Assembly (NCBI RefSeq): GCF_038595065.1
Contig: NZ_CP152003.1
Coordinates: 1,406,001 to 1,470,000, forward strand
Direction: 5' to 3'
Origin: Sutcliffiella sp. FSL R7-0096
GTDB taxonomy: Bacteria > Bacillota > Bacilli > Bacillales > Bacillaceae_I
Length of the DNA stretch: 64,000 nt
Positions 53,235 through 62,693 of the stretch are shown here, one piece after another. A program made the position numbers and the translations under genes. Within the stretch, counting starts at the first letter, position 1. Every line of letters starts with the position of its first letter. The notes beneath the pieces are model-generated. The model searched no databases, was not told the origin of the DNA, and saw only the letters and a list, made by a program, of their open reading frames with translations.

Positions 53235-54340
53235 TTATAGAAACGCCCCTTCCAGATATAATGTTGATTCTTTAAAGACTTCCACATGGAAGCGTGCATG
53301 ATGACAAGGAAAGCAAGAGCGCTTAGGGGCATAAACAAAAATAGATAAGAAACTTGACCCGTTTGCAAGTCAATATAAAGCTTGTGCGCCCAAACGAGTA
53401 AAAGGGGCACGATAAACCATATCCCGTAGAACGGCGTCATGAAGGCCAAAAAGAGAGGCGAAACATACAACAAACTGTAATAGATGGTTAAAAATGCTAC
53501 CATGATAGGGGATTTTCCTATTCCGATGTAAATGTTTTTCAAGAAGCCATTCCAAACCTCAGAATTGGTTACGTACATGTGACAGGTAACATAGGGGGTC
53601 GCGTTAATCAATTTCACTTTAAAACCGTGCTCCTTCATGACTCTTGCCAAATGAACATCCTCCACGATACTGGATTTTACGGAAAAGTGTCCCTCTACAA
53701 AATCATAGGCGCTCCGTTCAAAAAACATGAACGCTCCATGGGCGGCACTTGCGGGCTTGAAGGAACTGTAATTAGCCAAGGCTAATGGAAGGTGAAGCCA
53801 GATGACAAAATGCTGCATCGGGACTAACAGTCTGCTTAACCACGTTGTTACCGGAAATCGGGGAAACCCAGTAACAAGACCCACCTTTTCATCTTTAAAA
53901 AAAGGTAGCATACTTTCAATGGTGTTCTGCTTTAAACGTGCATCCGCATCAAGGAAAAGTAAGTAGTCTCCGTTTGCAGCATGGGATAGTTGATAGCATG
54001 CGTGTACTTTTCCCGCCCACCCTTTTTTCAGAGGGGCACCCTGAATAAGGGAGAAACGGCTATCCTTTTTTGTTAATGCCAGCGCCTTGGAGTAAGTTTC
54101 GTCAGAGGAATGGTCATCCAGCAAAACGATCTCTAGATTAGGAAATGTAAGCTGTATTAGATTTTCAATTAGAGGCTGGACGTTGCGCTCTTCGTCACGC
54201 ATGGGAATGAGAATGGAAACAAGGGGAGGGGGCGAAAGTCTTGATGGCTTTTGGTAGTTTGGGTAGAATAGGCCGTTAATGACAATCCAAAGGAAGGAAA
54301 TGGATAGGGCAGCAGAAAGCAGATAGATAAATGTTTCCAT
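53231..54340 (-). CDS. crtQ: Family 2 glycosyltransferase of carotenoid synthesis (CrtQ-like)
   Basis: A 369-residue membrane-bound GT2 enzyme. There is an N-terminal membrane segment (about 4-26), LVSILIPMRDEERNVQPLIE, EIVLLDDHSSDETY and the metal-binding FLDADARL. A C-terminal set of hydrophobic helices follows. CrtQ-type enzymes attach glucose to the oxidised C30 carotenoid. AAAAGGAGGAAACC precedes the ATG. Confidence 0.88.
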   Translation of the reverse strand: METFIYLLSAALSISFLWIVINGLFYPNYQKPSRLSPPPLVSILIPMRDEERNVQPLIENLIQLTFPNLEIVLLDDHSSDETYSKALALTKKDSRFSLIQGAPLKKGWAGKVHACYQLSHAANGDYLLFLDADARLKQNTIESMLPFFKDEKVGLVTGFPRFPVTTWLSRLLVPMQHFVIWLHLPLALANYSSFKPASAAHGAFMFFERSAYDFVEGHFSVKSSIVEDVHLARVMKEHGFKVKLINATPYVTCHMYVTNSEVWNGFLKNIYIGIGKSPIMVAFLTIYYSLLYVSPLFLAFMTPFYGIWFIVPLLLVWAHKLYIDLQTGQVSYLFLFMPLSALAFLVIMHASMWKSLKNQHYIWKGRFYK

Positions 54341-54364
54341 AACGGTTTCCTCCTTTTTAGATGA

Positions 54365-55030
54365 TTATAAGAAAGTTCTGTAACTAGTGGTATTCTGGTC
54401 TATTACGTCCTGCTTTACCCTATCAAGAAGACTGGTGTAATGGTCTTCTAGATAAAAATTCTTCTCTTTGGTTGAAGACCCTTCAAGCTGTGAATAAAAA
54501 ATAGGATCATCAAGCTTAATAAAAACTTCAGGTTTTCTCTCCCCTGTGAACGTATAATACAGGCAAACGGGAACAATCGGAATATCGGTGTTCTTCACGA
54601 TGTGTACAGCGCCAGGCAGGAATGCAAGCGGGCGGATTTCAAGGTGGCGTTCATCGCCCTGAGGAAATAGCCATAAAGTGTTTCCGTCTTTCAATCTATC
54701 CTTTGCATAGTTCATGGAGCGGACAATATCCTTAGGATTATCCCTATTCACCGAGAATCCCCCTATTTTACGGAAAAAAGGGAATTTCTTGATGCCTCTC
54801 TCATGCATCATGACATAGCTTTCTTGTTTGATCACAAGTTGGTTCAAATGAAAAACGACCAACGCATCCCACCATGTACTATGGTTTACTATGTACAGGG
54901 CCGGGGAGGGTGGAATGGAAACGCTTGGTTCCGCTGCAATCTTTATCCCCCTGAAATGAAATCGGAGGAAGTGCTTGTTGAATTGATGAAAAAAGAAGTC
55001 AAACCGTTTGCTTTTTTTTGCTGGAATCAT
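54365..55030 (-). CDS. PlsC-type acyltransferase of carotenoid synthesis
   Basis: A 221-residue acyltransferase. The catalytic His-Asp motif is VNHSTWWDAL (HxxxxD), with later RDNPKDIVRSMNY and LWLFPQGDE. It probably acylates the sugar of the glycosyl carotenoid, as CrtO does in Staphylococcus, though CrtO belongs to a different family, so the name is not carried over. The ATG at 55030 lies in the end of the upstream gene (32-base overlap), with GGAGCTC as ribosome binding site. Confidence 0.82.
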   Translation of the reverse strand: MIPAKKSKRFDFFFHQFNKHFLRFHFRGIKIAAEPSVSIPPSPALYIVNHSTWWDALVVFHLNQLVIKQESYVMMHERGIKKFPFFRKIGGFSVNRDNPKDIVRSMNYAKDRLKDGNTLWLFPQGDERHLEIRPLAFLPGAVHIVKNTDIPIVPVCLYYTFTGERKPEVFIKLDDPIFYSQLEGSSTKEKNFYLEDHYTSLLDRVKQDVIDQNTTSYRTFL

Positions 55031-55790
55031 GCGTGAGCTCCTTTGGATTGAGAGTAGCCCCGTATAATAAAAGGGTAGGGATAATCGTCACGACCAAAGC
55101 CAAATAAAGCTTGGCTGTTACAGCTATCATACAAAACATCACAATCATCAGGCCGTATAATAGAAACATATTCTTTTCCCAATAGACATTTTCCTTTGAA
55201 GTAACTTCTTTTGAAAAATATAATATGAACAGGTGAAATATTAACGACAATCCAAACCAACTGTAGAAGTTGAACAAGGGAATATCATAGTAGATGCTGG
55301 AACCTTCCCATATCCAATACTCTTTTGCAAGAAAAGCTACGGGATCGATAATTAAGTCCAACACAACTGTCGCAAACGCTGCAAGTATTGCTTTAGCAAG
55401 AAGGGGAGCATGAGGAATGGCTCTTAGCGCCATCACATGAGACGTCGAAATGACCAATACCCAGGCAAAACCAATCGTGATGGGTACACCAAAAAGCTTT
55501 GGTCCAAAATAGGAATTATAGTAATATTCACCAAAAAGGAACCCATACTTCACTCCGAAATGTTCCGCAGCCATGGAAACGGTGAATACAGTCAGTGTAA
55601 AAACTGCACCGATGCTACGATAGTTCTTTATAAAATAGATCGCCCCAAGTGTTCCTGCAGTAACAAGGAATACGACATTTGCCCATTCCAGCCATGGGGG
55701 TAGAAGGTCAAAGGTTAGCAGGACGACACCGCATATGTACCAAATGATGAAAAATTTAAAAAATGTTTTTTCCCATGTGCTAGTAGTCAA
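54999..55790 (-). CDS. CruF-like carotenoid biosynthesis membrane protein (DUF422)
   Basis: A roughly 263-residue protein with seven or eight hydrophobic helices (FFKFFIIWYICGVVLLTFDL onward). FGEYYYNSYFGPKLFGVPITIG and DPVAFLAKEYWIWEGSSIYYDIPLFNFYSW are the CruF/DUF422 hallmarks, seen in carotenoid 1',2'-hydratases. First gene of the reverse crt operon. The frame begins with GTG at 55799, but AGAGGTGATTAAC spaces best to the TTG at 55790. It may hydrate or otherwise modify an end group; the C30 substrate is an inference. Confidence 0.8.
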   Translation of the reverse strand: MTTSTWEKTFFKFFIIWYICGVVLLTFDLLPPWLEWANVVFLVTAGTLGAIYFIKNYRSIGAVFTLTVFTVSMAAEHFGVKYGFLFGEYYYNSYFGPKLFGVPITIGFAWVLVISTSHVMALRAIPHAPLLAKAILAAFATVVLDLIIDPVAFLAKEYWIWEGSSIYYDIPLFNFYSWFGLSLIFHLFILYFSKEVTSKENVYWEKNMFLLYGLMIVMFCMIAVTAKLYLALVVTIIPTLLLYGATLNPKELTHDSSKKKQTV

Positions 55791-55817
55791 GTTAATCACC
55801 TCTAGGAGGAATTATAC

Positions 55818-55846
55818 CATTATAGTTAAATGATTGTATAGGTTTT
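55818..55846 (-). promoter_or_regulatory. Sigma-A promoter of the reverse crt operon
   Basis: On the reverse strand TATACA and TATAAT are 18 bp apart, with a second TATAAT-like ACTATAATGG overlapping. The start of the CruF-like gene is about 25 bases on. Confidence 0.5.
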
Positions 55847-55855
55847 GTATATGTG

Positions 55856-55894
55856 AAAAAGCGATCCGATGGGCTCTGCCATGGATCGCTTTTA
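55856..55894 (-). terminator. Terminator of the glnK-amtB operon
   Basis: AAAAAGCGATCC and GGATCGCTTTTA form the stem. It lies about 210 bases past the amtB stop, beyond the dispersed repeat, and shields the crt promoter. Confidence 0.75.
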
Positions 55895-55911
55895 CTAGTT
55901 GTTTGTTCAAC

Positions 55912-56041
55912 TCCTTTAGATTTACGTTCCAGGTGTTCGCTTTCCGTGGGGCGGTGTTGGAGCCTCCTCACAACGCTCGGGGGTTTCGATCTACCGCTAC
56001 CTCCCGCAGGAGTCTCTCACCTTGCACTCCAATCTAAAGGG
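55912..56041. repeat. GC-rich dispersed repeat between amtB and the crt operon
   Basis: TTTAGATTTACGTTCCAGGT at the left pairs imperfectly with ACCTTGCACTCCAATCTAAA at the right. CTCCCGCAGGAGTCTC lies inside. Confidence 0.72.
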
Positions 56042-56100
56042 AAACCATCAATCCAATTTCTACTTATAACTATGATGGTCGAGGGTTGACATTCTTAAAC

Positions 56101-57474
56101 TTAATTGGTTTTGACTTTTTTTGCTGGGGTTCCTAGGTTGTTGAGTCGGTGTACTAGTCCTGTACCGAATTCAGGTGCTGAGCTGTTATCAGAGAATACG
56201 GACTCTCTTAATTCATAAGCTGCAGAACCATGCTCTGCGAAATCGAGACCTGAAATTTCTTCTTCCTTTGTTACACGGATGGTGGTGAATCTTGTAACAA
56301 TATAAAGGAAGAGGCTAACAGATCCAACCGTCCAGGCAGTAACTGCAAGCACGCCGATTGCCTGCACGCCTAATTGAGTGACTCCGCCCCCGTAAAACAA
56401 TCCAGTGGAGGTGGAAAATAGACCGACAGCAAGTGTTCCCCAAATCCCGCAAACTCCGTGCACAGCTATTGCGCCGACAGGGTCGTCAAGCTTCACTTTT
56501 CGATCAATGAATGTAACGGCCTCTACTAGTAGAACCCCTGCAACCAGACCGATAATAATCGCGCCGATCGGAGATACATCACCAGTGCCAGCAGTGATTC
56601 CCACCAACCCTGCCAAAGCACCATTAAGCGTTAGTGATGCATCAATTCGTTTGTAACGTAGATTTGTGTAAAAAGCGGATGCCAACACTCCTGCGGAAGC
56701 AGATAACAAAGTAGTGGTGATGACATGTGGAATAAGGGATGGATCTGCCGCCAATGTGCTACCACCGTTAAATCCGAACCAACCGAACCATAAAATGAAT
56801 ACCCCTAGGGCGCCAAGTGGAATGTTATGCCCAGAAATAACGTTTACTTTTCCGTTCGTGTATTTTCCGAGACGGGCACCAAGGAATTTGACGGCAACAA
56901 TGGCGCCGAGTGCTCCAGTAAGGTGGACGACGGTAGATCCTGCGAAATCAGTGAATCCAAGTTCTGCTAACCAGCCGCCTCCCCAGATCCAATGACCAAC
57001 AATTGGATAGATGACAGCGGTCATGGCAACTGTCAATAAGATATAGCTAGAGAGCTTCATGCGTTCAGCAACTGCGCCGGATATAATAGTGGCACAAGTT
57101 GCTGCAAACATTGCCTGGAATACGAAGAAACCAATTTGATCTTCGTGACCTCTTAAGAAAAATCCGTCCAATCCGGTAAAACCTGCAATGGAGCTACCGA
57201 ACATGAGCGCGTAGCCTAAGGCCAAGTATAGAATGGCCGCAATGGAAATCGTCAAGAAATTTTTCATTAAGATATTCAGAGCGTTTTTAGATCTTGTGAA
57301 TCCTGATTCCACCATGGCGAAGCCTGCATGCATGAAAAATACTAATAGTGCAGCAACCATAATCCAAACCATATCAAGGGAAACGCTTAAACCTTCGACT
57401 GTTGGTGCTTGGGCATGTGCGGTGGAACTTACTAGTAATCCGCCAGTAACAAGTAATCCGATTTTTTTCTTCAA
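56101..57474 (-). CDS. amtB: Ammonium transporter AmtB
   Basis: A 457-residue Amt/Rh channel. A cleavable-looking signal sequence (MKKKIGLLVTGGLLVSSTAHA) precedes the eleven-helix body. Motifs include GFAMVESGFTRSKNA, FQAMFAATCATIISGAVAERM, GGGWLAELGFTDFAGSTVVH (Asp and pore His) and HGVCGIWGTLAVGLF. It takes up ammonium when nitrogen is scarce and is blocked by GlnK. B. subtilis AmtB is about 404 residues and has no such leader. The start is TTG at 57474 after GGAAGGATG. It follows glnK by 28 bases. Confidence 0.93.
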   Translation of the reverse strand: MKKKIGLLVTGGLLVSSTAHAQAPTVEGLSVSLDMVWIMVAALLVFFMHAGFAMVESGFTRSKNALNILMKNFLTISIAAILYLALGYALMFGSSIAGFTGLDGFFLRGHEDQIGFFVFQAMFAATCATIISGAVAERMKLSSYILLTVAMTAVIYPIVGHWIWGGGWLAELGFTDFAGSTVVHLTGALGAIVAVKFLGARLGKYTNGKVNVISGHNIPLGALGVFILWFGWFGFNGGSTLAADPSLIPHVITTTLLSASAGVLASAFYTNLRYKRIDASLTLNGALAGLVGITAGTGDVSPIGAIIIGLVAGVLLVEAVTFIDRKVKLDDPVGAIAVHGVCGIWGTLAVGLFSTSTGLFYGGGVTQLGVQAIGVLAVTAWTVGSVSLFLYIVTRFTTIRVTKEEEISGLDFAEHGSAAYELRESVFSDNSSAPEFGTGLVHRLNNLGTPAKKVKTN

Positions 57475-57502
57475 TTTTATTCATCCTTCCGTTTTTAATT
57501 GG

Positions 57503-57844
57503 TTAAACAATAGCGAGCTTTCCGTTTTCTCCAGTTCGAATCCTGATGGCATCTTCGATTGGATAGATGAAAATCTTTCCGTCGCCAACTGTGTTGCTTG
57601 AACATGTTTCTTGAATGATTTGTACAATCTCATCCACAAACTCAGCTTCCACTACCATTTCCACCTTTACTTTCGGAAGCAATTTAATTTCAAAGGTGTT
57701 ACCTCTGAAAAGTCCTTGTTGTCCTTTTTGTTGTCCACATCCAGCAACTTCAGATACCGTCAATCCATTGATTCCGACTTCCTCTAGCTTTTCACGAAGA
57801 GCACGGAAAGTTTCCGGTCTGATGATGGCTTCCACTTTTTTCAT
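57503..57844 (-). CDS. glnK: GlnK, PII-type nitrogen regulatory protein
   Basis: A 113-residue PII protein that binds ATP/ADP and 2-oxoglutarate and controls AmtB. The start MKKVEAIIRP, the C-terminal GDGKIFIYPIEDAIRIRTGE (B and C loops) and PKVKVEMV are typical. Position 51 in the T-loop, the tyrosine uridylylated in enteric bacteria, is phenylalanine (RGNTFEI), so that modification cannot occur. AAAGGGGAGATATCG precedes the ATG. First gene of the operon, the reverse of the amtB-glnK order in B. subtilis. Confidence 0.93.
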   Translation of the reverse strand: MKKVEAIIRPETFRALREKLEEVGINGLTVSEVAGCGQQKGQQGLFRGNTFEIKLLPKVKVEMVVEAEFVDEIVQIIQETCSSNTVGDGKIFIYPIEDAIRIRTGENGKLAIV

Positions 57845-57866
57845 CGATATCTCCCCTTTAATTTGG

Positions 57867-57883
57867 TGTTATATTTCCTAACA
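57867..57883. promoter_or_regulatory. GlnR/TnrA box upstream of glnK
   Basis: TGTTATATTTCCTAACA fits TGTNANAWWWTMTNACA at all but one position. It lies 23 bases before the glnK start and downstream of the likely transcription start, a position for repression. Confidence 0.72.
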
Positions 57884-57901
57884 TCAATAGTTATGTTTTA
57901 T

Positions 57902-57930
57902 ATCATATTCTATAAATATGTAGCATGCAA
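57902..57930 (-). promoter_or_regulatory. Sigma-A promoter of glnK-amtB
   Basis: On the reverse strand TTGCAT (57925-57930) and TATGAT (57902-57907) are 17 bp apart. Confidence 0.6.
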
Positions 57931-58014
57931 TAGGAATTATCAAAAAATTCAGTCGAAAGCGCTTACTAGTTTGTAAGGAAATCTCACATTGTTGTAAAAT
58001 CTAAATGTAAAACG

Positions 58015-58043
58015 AAAAAAGAACCCTCCAATTGGAGAGTTCT
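58015..58043 (-). terminator. Terminator of yisQ
   Basis: On the reverse strand AGAACTCTCCAATTGGAGGG-TTCT is a hairpin followed by TTTTTT. Confidence 0.8.
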
Positions 58044-58050
58044 AAGTTCA

Positions 58051-59406
58051 TTAGGATGCTTCTTGTTTTTGTATAAATGATTTGCTGACCCAAGTACGGG
58101 ATCTCCAGCGGTAAAGCATGATGATTCCGCGCAACCATTCATCCATTATCATGGCAATCCATACGCCGACTAGCCCGAATCCGAAATGGATGCCAAGAAT
58201 ATAGGAGACAGTCACACTCACACCCCACATCGAGCATATGCCGATGTAAACGGGAAATTTAACATCTCCTGCAGCACGCAAGGCATTGATAACTACCAGG
58301 TTGAATGAGCGCCCTGGTTCCAGTATGACTGTAAACAAAATCAAGGTGCCACCAAGTGCGATAATGTCAGGGTTCGTAGTGAAGAATCCCAATAATGTAT
58401 CAGAGAAAATCGCGATAGGTATTGCAGTGGCGATAGAGATCAATATCGCAAGTCGCAGACTTTTAAGGCAACGTTTATAAGCATCCTCTACTTGGCGGGC
58501 TCCAATTTGATGACCAATCATTATCTGTGTCCCTTGACTGATGGCAAGGCTGAAAAGGAAAATGAACATCATCAGACTTTGCGTGTACACTTTCGTAGTG
58601 AGGGCTTCTGTACCCATCATAACGATGAAGTAAGTAATGACAATCTGGGAGGTGTTATAGGATAAATGTTCACCAGCAGATGGAATGCCAATTTTCAATA
58701 GATTTTTCAGATGTTCAATTGGTAGTTTAAACATTCTCCTGAAAGGAAGTGGCTCTTCTATTCTTTTGAATAGAAGGATTGTAATGACGATCAATCCTAA
58801 TGTACGGCTTACGACCGTGGAAATGGCCACGCCGTCCACACCAAGAACCGGAATGCCGAAGGGACCGAAAATGAACAAATAGTTGCCGATTACATTGATG
58901 ATATTCATTCCAATCGTGACGTACATGGCATCCCTGGTGAATCCGTAACTTCTGATTGTAGCGCCTATGGTAATGACCAGCGCCTGGATGAATGAGAATA
59001 CTCCCACCAGTTTCAAATAGGAATCTGCCTCAGACAGGAGCTCAGGAGGAAGGTCCATCATTAATAGAAGTTTGGAGCTGAACAGAAATACGATGATACT
59101 TATGGCGAGACTAAATAGAAGGTTGGCTCCAATGGAGACGACGGTCACTTCTGCAGCAAGCCCCCGATTTTTAGCTCCAAGGTATTGAGCCACAAGAATG
59201 GTGGTGCCCGTTGCGATGAAGCCGAACATAACAATCAGCATGAATAGAATTTGATTTGCGACACCAACTGCTGCCACCGAGTCATCTGAGTACTGACTCA
59301 GCATCAGAATATCTGCATTCCCCATCAGCATGTGCAAGAGTACTTCTATAAAAATTGGCCAAGTTAAGGCGAAAAGTGTCAATTTTTTGGTATTTGTTTC
59401 TTTCAT
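58051..59406 (-). CDS. yisQ: YisQ, MATE-family multidrug efflux protein
   Basis: A 451-residue, twelve-helix MATE transporter that exports cationic compounds in exchange for sodium or protons. Both halves start alike: FALTWPIFIEVLLHMLMGNA-DILML and KIGIPSAGEHLSYNTSQIVI. GTTILVAQYLGAKN and GTQIMIGHQIGAR are the paired gate motifs. AAAAGGAGTAGC at the proper distance sets the start at ATG 59406; the frame is open to 59436. Position before yisR as in B. subtilis. Confidence 0.92.
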   Translation of the reverse strand: MKETNTKKLTLFALTWPIFIEVLLHMLMGNADILMLSQYSDDSVAAVGVANQILFMLIVMFGFIATGTTILVAQYLGAKNRGLAAEVTVVSIGANLLFSLAISIIVFLFSSKLLLMMDLPPELLSEADSYLKLVGVFSFIQALVITIGATIRSYGFTRDAMYVTIGMNIINVIGNYLFIFGPFGIPVLGVDGVAISTVVSRTLGLIVITILLFKRIEEPLPFRRMFKLPIEHLKNLLKIGIPSAGEHLSYNTSQIVITYFIVMMGTEALTTKVYTQSLMMFIFLFSLAISQGTQIMIGHQIGARQVEDAYKRCLKSLRLAILISIATAIPIAIFSDTLLGFFTTNPDIIALGGTLILFTVILEPGRSFNLVVINALRAAGDVKFPVYIGICSMWGVSVTVSYILGIHFGFGLVGVWIAMIMDEWLRGIIMLYRWRSRTWVSKSFIQKQEAS

Positions 59407-59526
59407 TTTTGCTACTCCTTTTGATGATTCCGACATAAAACCATTTCCCAGTTTAAACGCATTTTATTATAATGGAAAGAGAGGATTTCGATACTTATTG
59501 GATTATTCCGACTTGAGGTGTAAAGA

Positions 59527-60399
59527 ATGTCAATGATAGCTATGTCCATACCGCCATTTCCAACCTTCATCAGGGGAGGGGAATATACTTTTTATAAAGG
59601 AGAACGTCATTTTTCCAGGGTGTTTACCGTTTTTGATTTGCTTTATGTGAAAAAAGGAACTTTATTCATGCAAGAGGGCAAGAAAAGATTTGAAGTTACC
59701 GAAGGCCAATATATTATTTTGGTACCGGGAGAAAGGCATGAGGGATATGCGGATTGTGTGGAACAAACGGATTACTTCTGGCTTCACTTTGTCATTCCGG
59801 GTAATGAGTATCAAATGGTGGAAGATAAGGAACTTGATTGGTCTTTTGTTTACATAAAGGAGCCGACGTTTACAGAGGTTGGGCACTATCAGTTTCACTT
59901 GCCGCAGTTTGGGGAAGTGAACCGCAGGGAGATTGTGGAGCAACAGTTAGAAACACTGTTAAATATACGTGATGGGGATGCCCATGTCCCTGATGACTAT
60001 TTACGGCAGCAAATACAGTTTTCTGAGTTCGTCGTTCAGTTGCAAAAAGAAGCCTTTTCCATTCCGAGCGCAACGGAGAAGGTGTGTGAAAGTGCAATGA
60101 AATACATACAAGAGAATTATAAAAGGCCGGTTAATATGAGTATATTAAAAGAGGAGCTGAACTATCATCCGGATTATCTGACCCGCTGCATGCAAAAGAC
60201 AATAGGAATCAGCCCCATTCAATATTTGACCCACTACCGACTGAACCACGCGAAACGCTTGCTGGCAGAAACGGAATATAAGGTCTCCGCCATTTCACGT
60301 GAGGTGGGTATTGAAGATGTTACCTACTTTTCAAAGCTGTTTAAAAAGGTGGAGGGGACGACGCCCATGGAATATAGAAGATTGGTGCATAGGAAGTGA
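59527..60399 (+). CDS. yisR: YisR, AraC-family regulator
   Basis: A 290-residue regulator with an N-terminal cupin-like ligand domain (FDLLYVKKGTLFMQEGKKRF E and ILVPGERHEG) and a C-terminal double HTH (about 190-287), ending TYFSKLFKKVEGTTPMEYRR. GAGGTGTAAAGA precedes the ATG. The ligand is unknown. It is divergent from the MATE gene yisQ and is a natural candidate to control it. Confidence 0.9.
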   Translation: MSMIAMSIPPFPTFIRGGEYTFYKGERHFSRVFTVFDLLYVKKGTLFMQEGKKRFEVTEGQYIILVPGERHEGYADCVEQTDYFWLHFVIPGNEYQMVEDKELDWSFVYIKEPTFTEVGHYQFHLPQFGEVNRREIVEQQLETLLNIRDGDAHVPDDYLRQQIQFSEFVVQLQKEAFSIPSATEKVCESAMKYIQENYKRPVNMSILKEELNYHPDYLTRCMQKTIGISPIQYLTHYRLNHAKRLLAETEYKVSAISREVGIEDVTYFSKLFKKVEGTTPMEYRRLVHRK

Positions 60400-60422
60400 C
60401 TTTTTGAGCTGGCGCCTAAACA

Positions 60423-60460
60423 AAGAAATGCCCGCTAATTTACTTAGCGGGCATTCTTCT
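60423..60460. terminator. Bidirectional terminator between yisR and the amylase gene
   Basis: AAGAAATGCCCGCTAA pairs with TTAGCGGGCATTCTT. Confidence 0.88.
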
Positions 60461-60491
60461 TAATTCAAAGGACTAAAGGTATTCCGGTAGA

Positions 60492-62456
<1,965 letters not shown>

Positions 62457-62542
62457 TCATATATAGCAAGGCTTTTAGCGAAGTTTGTTAATAGACTGTC
62501 CATAATATCTATCACTATATTAAATTTTTTGAAAAAAACAGG

Positions 62543-62570
62543 TTGTCAATTGGGCGAATACATGTATAAT
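62543..62570 (+). promoter_or_regulatory. Sigma-A promoter of the maltodextrin-binding protein gene
   Basis: TTGTCA (62543) and TATAAT (62565) are 16 bp apart; a strong promoter. Operators lie from 62586 onwards. Confidence 0.75.
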
Positions 62571-62585
62571 AAAAAGTGAAAGTTG

Positions 62586-62655
62586 TGCAATCGTTTTCAC
62601 GAAAAATGTAAGCGTTATATGGTTTCGCTTACATTTTATGCAATCGTTTGTGCAT
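62586..62655. promoter_or_regulatory. Operator array (cre / maltose-repressor type) before mdxE
   Basis: Three sites in 70 bases. TGCAATCGTTTTCA (62586-62599) and, on the reverse strand, TGTAAGCGAAACCA (62620-62633) both fit the cre consensus TGNAANCGNWWNCA. ATGCAATCGTTTGTGCAT (62638-62655) is a related imperfect palindrome. AAAATGTAAGCG / CGCTTACATTTT (62605-62639) is also a 12-bp inverted repeat. Confidence 0.7.
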
Positions 62656-62693
62656 CTTAGTAGAAAGATTATTCAAATGACGGAGGGGTCAAA

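Noticed and set aside
57954-57967. cre-like CGAAAGCGCTTACT upstream of glnK
   Set aside because: The conserved first T and last A are both wrong; a chance match is likely.
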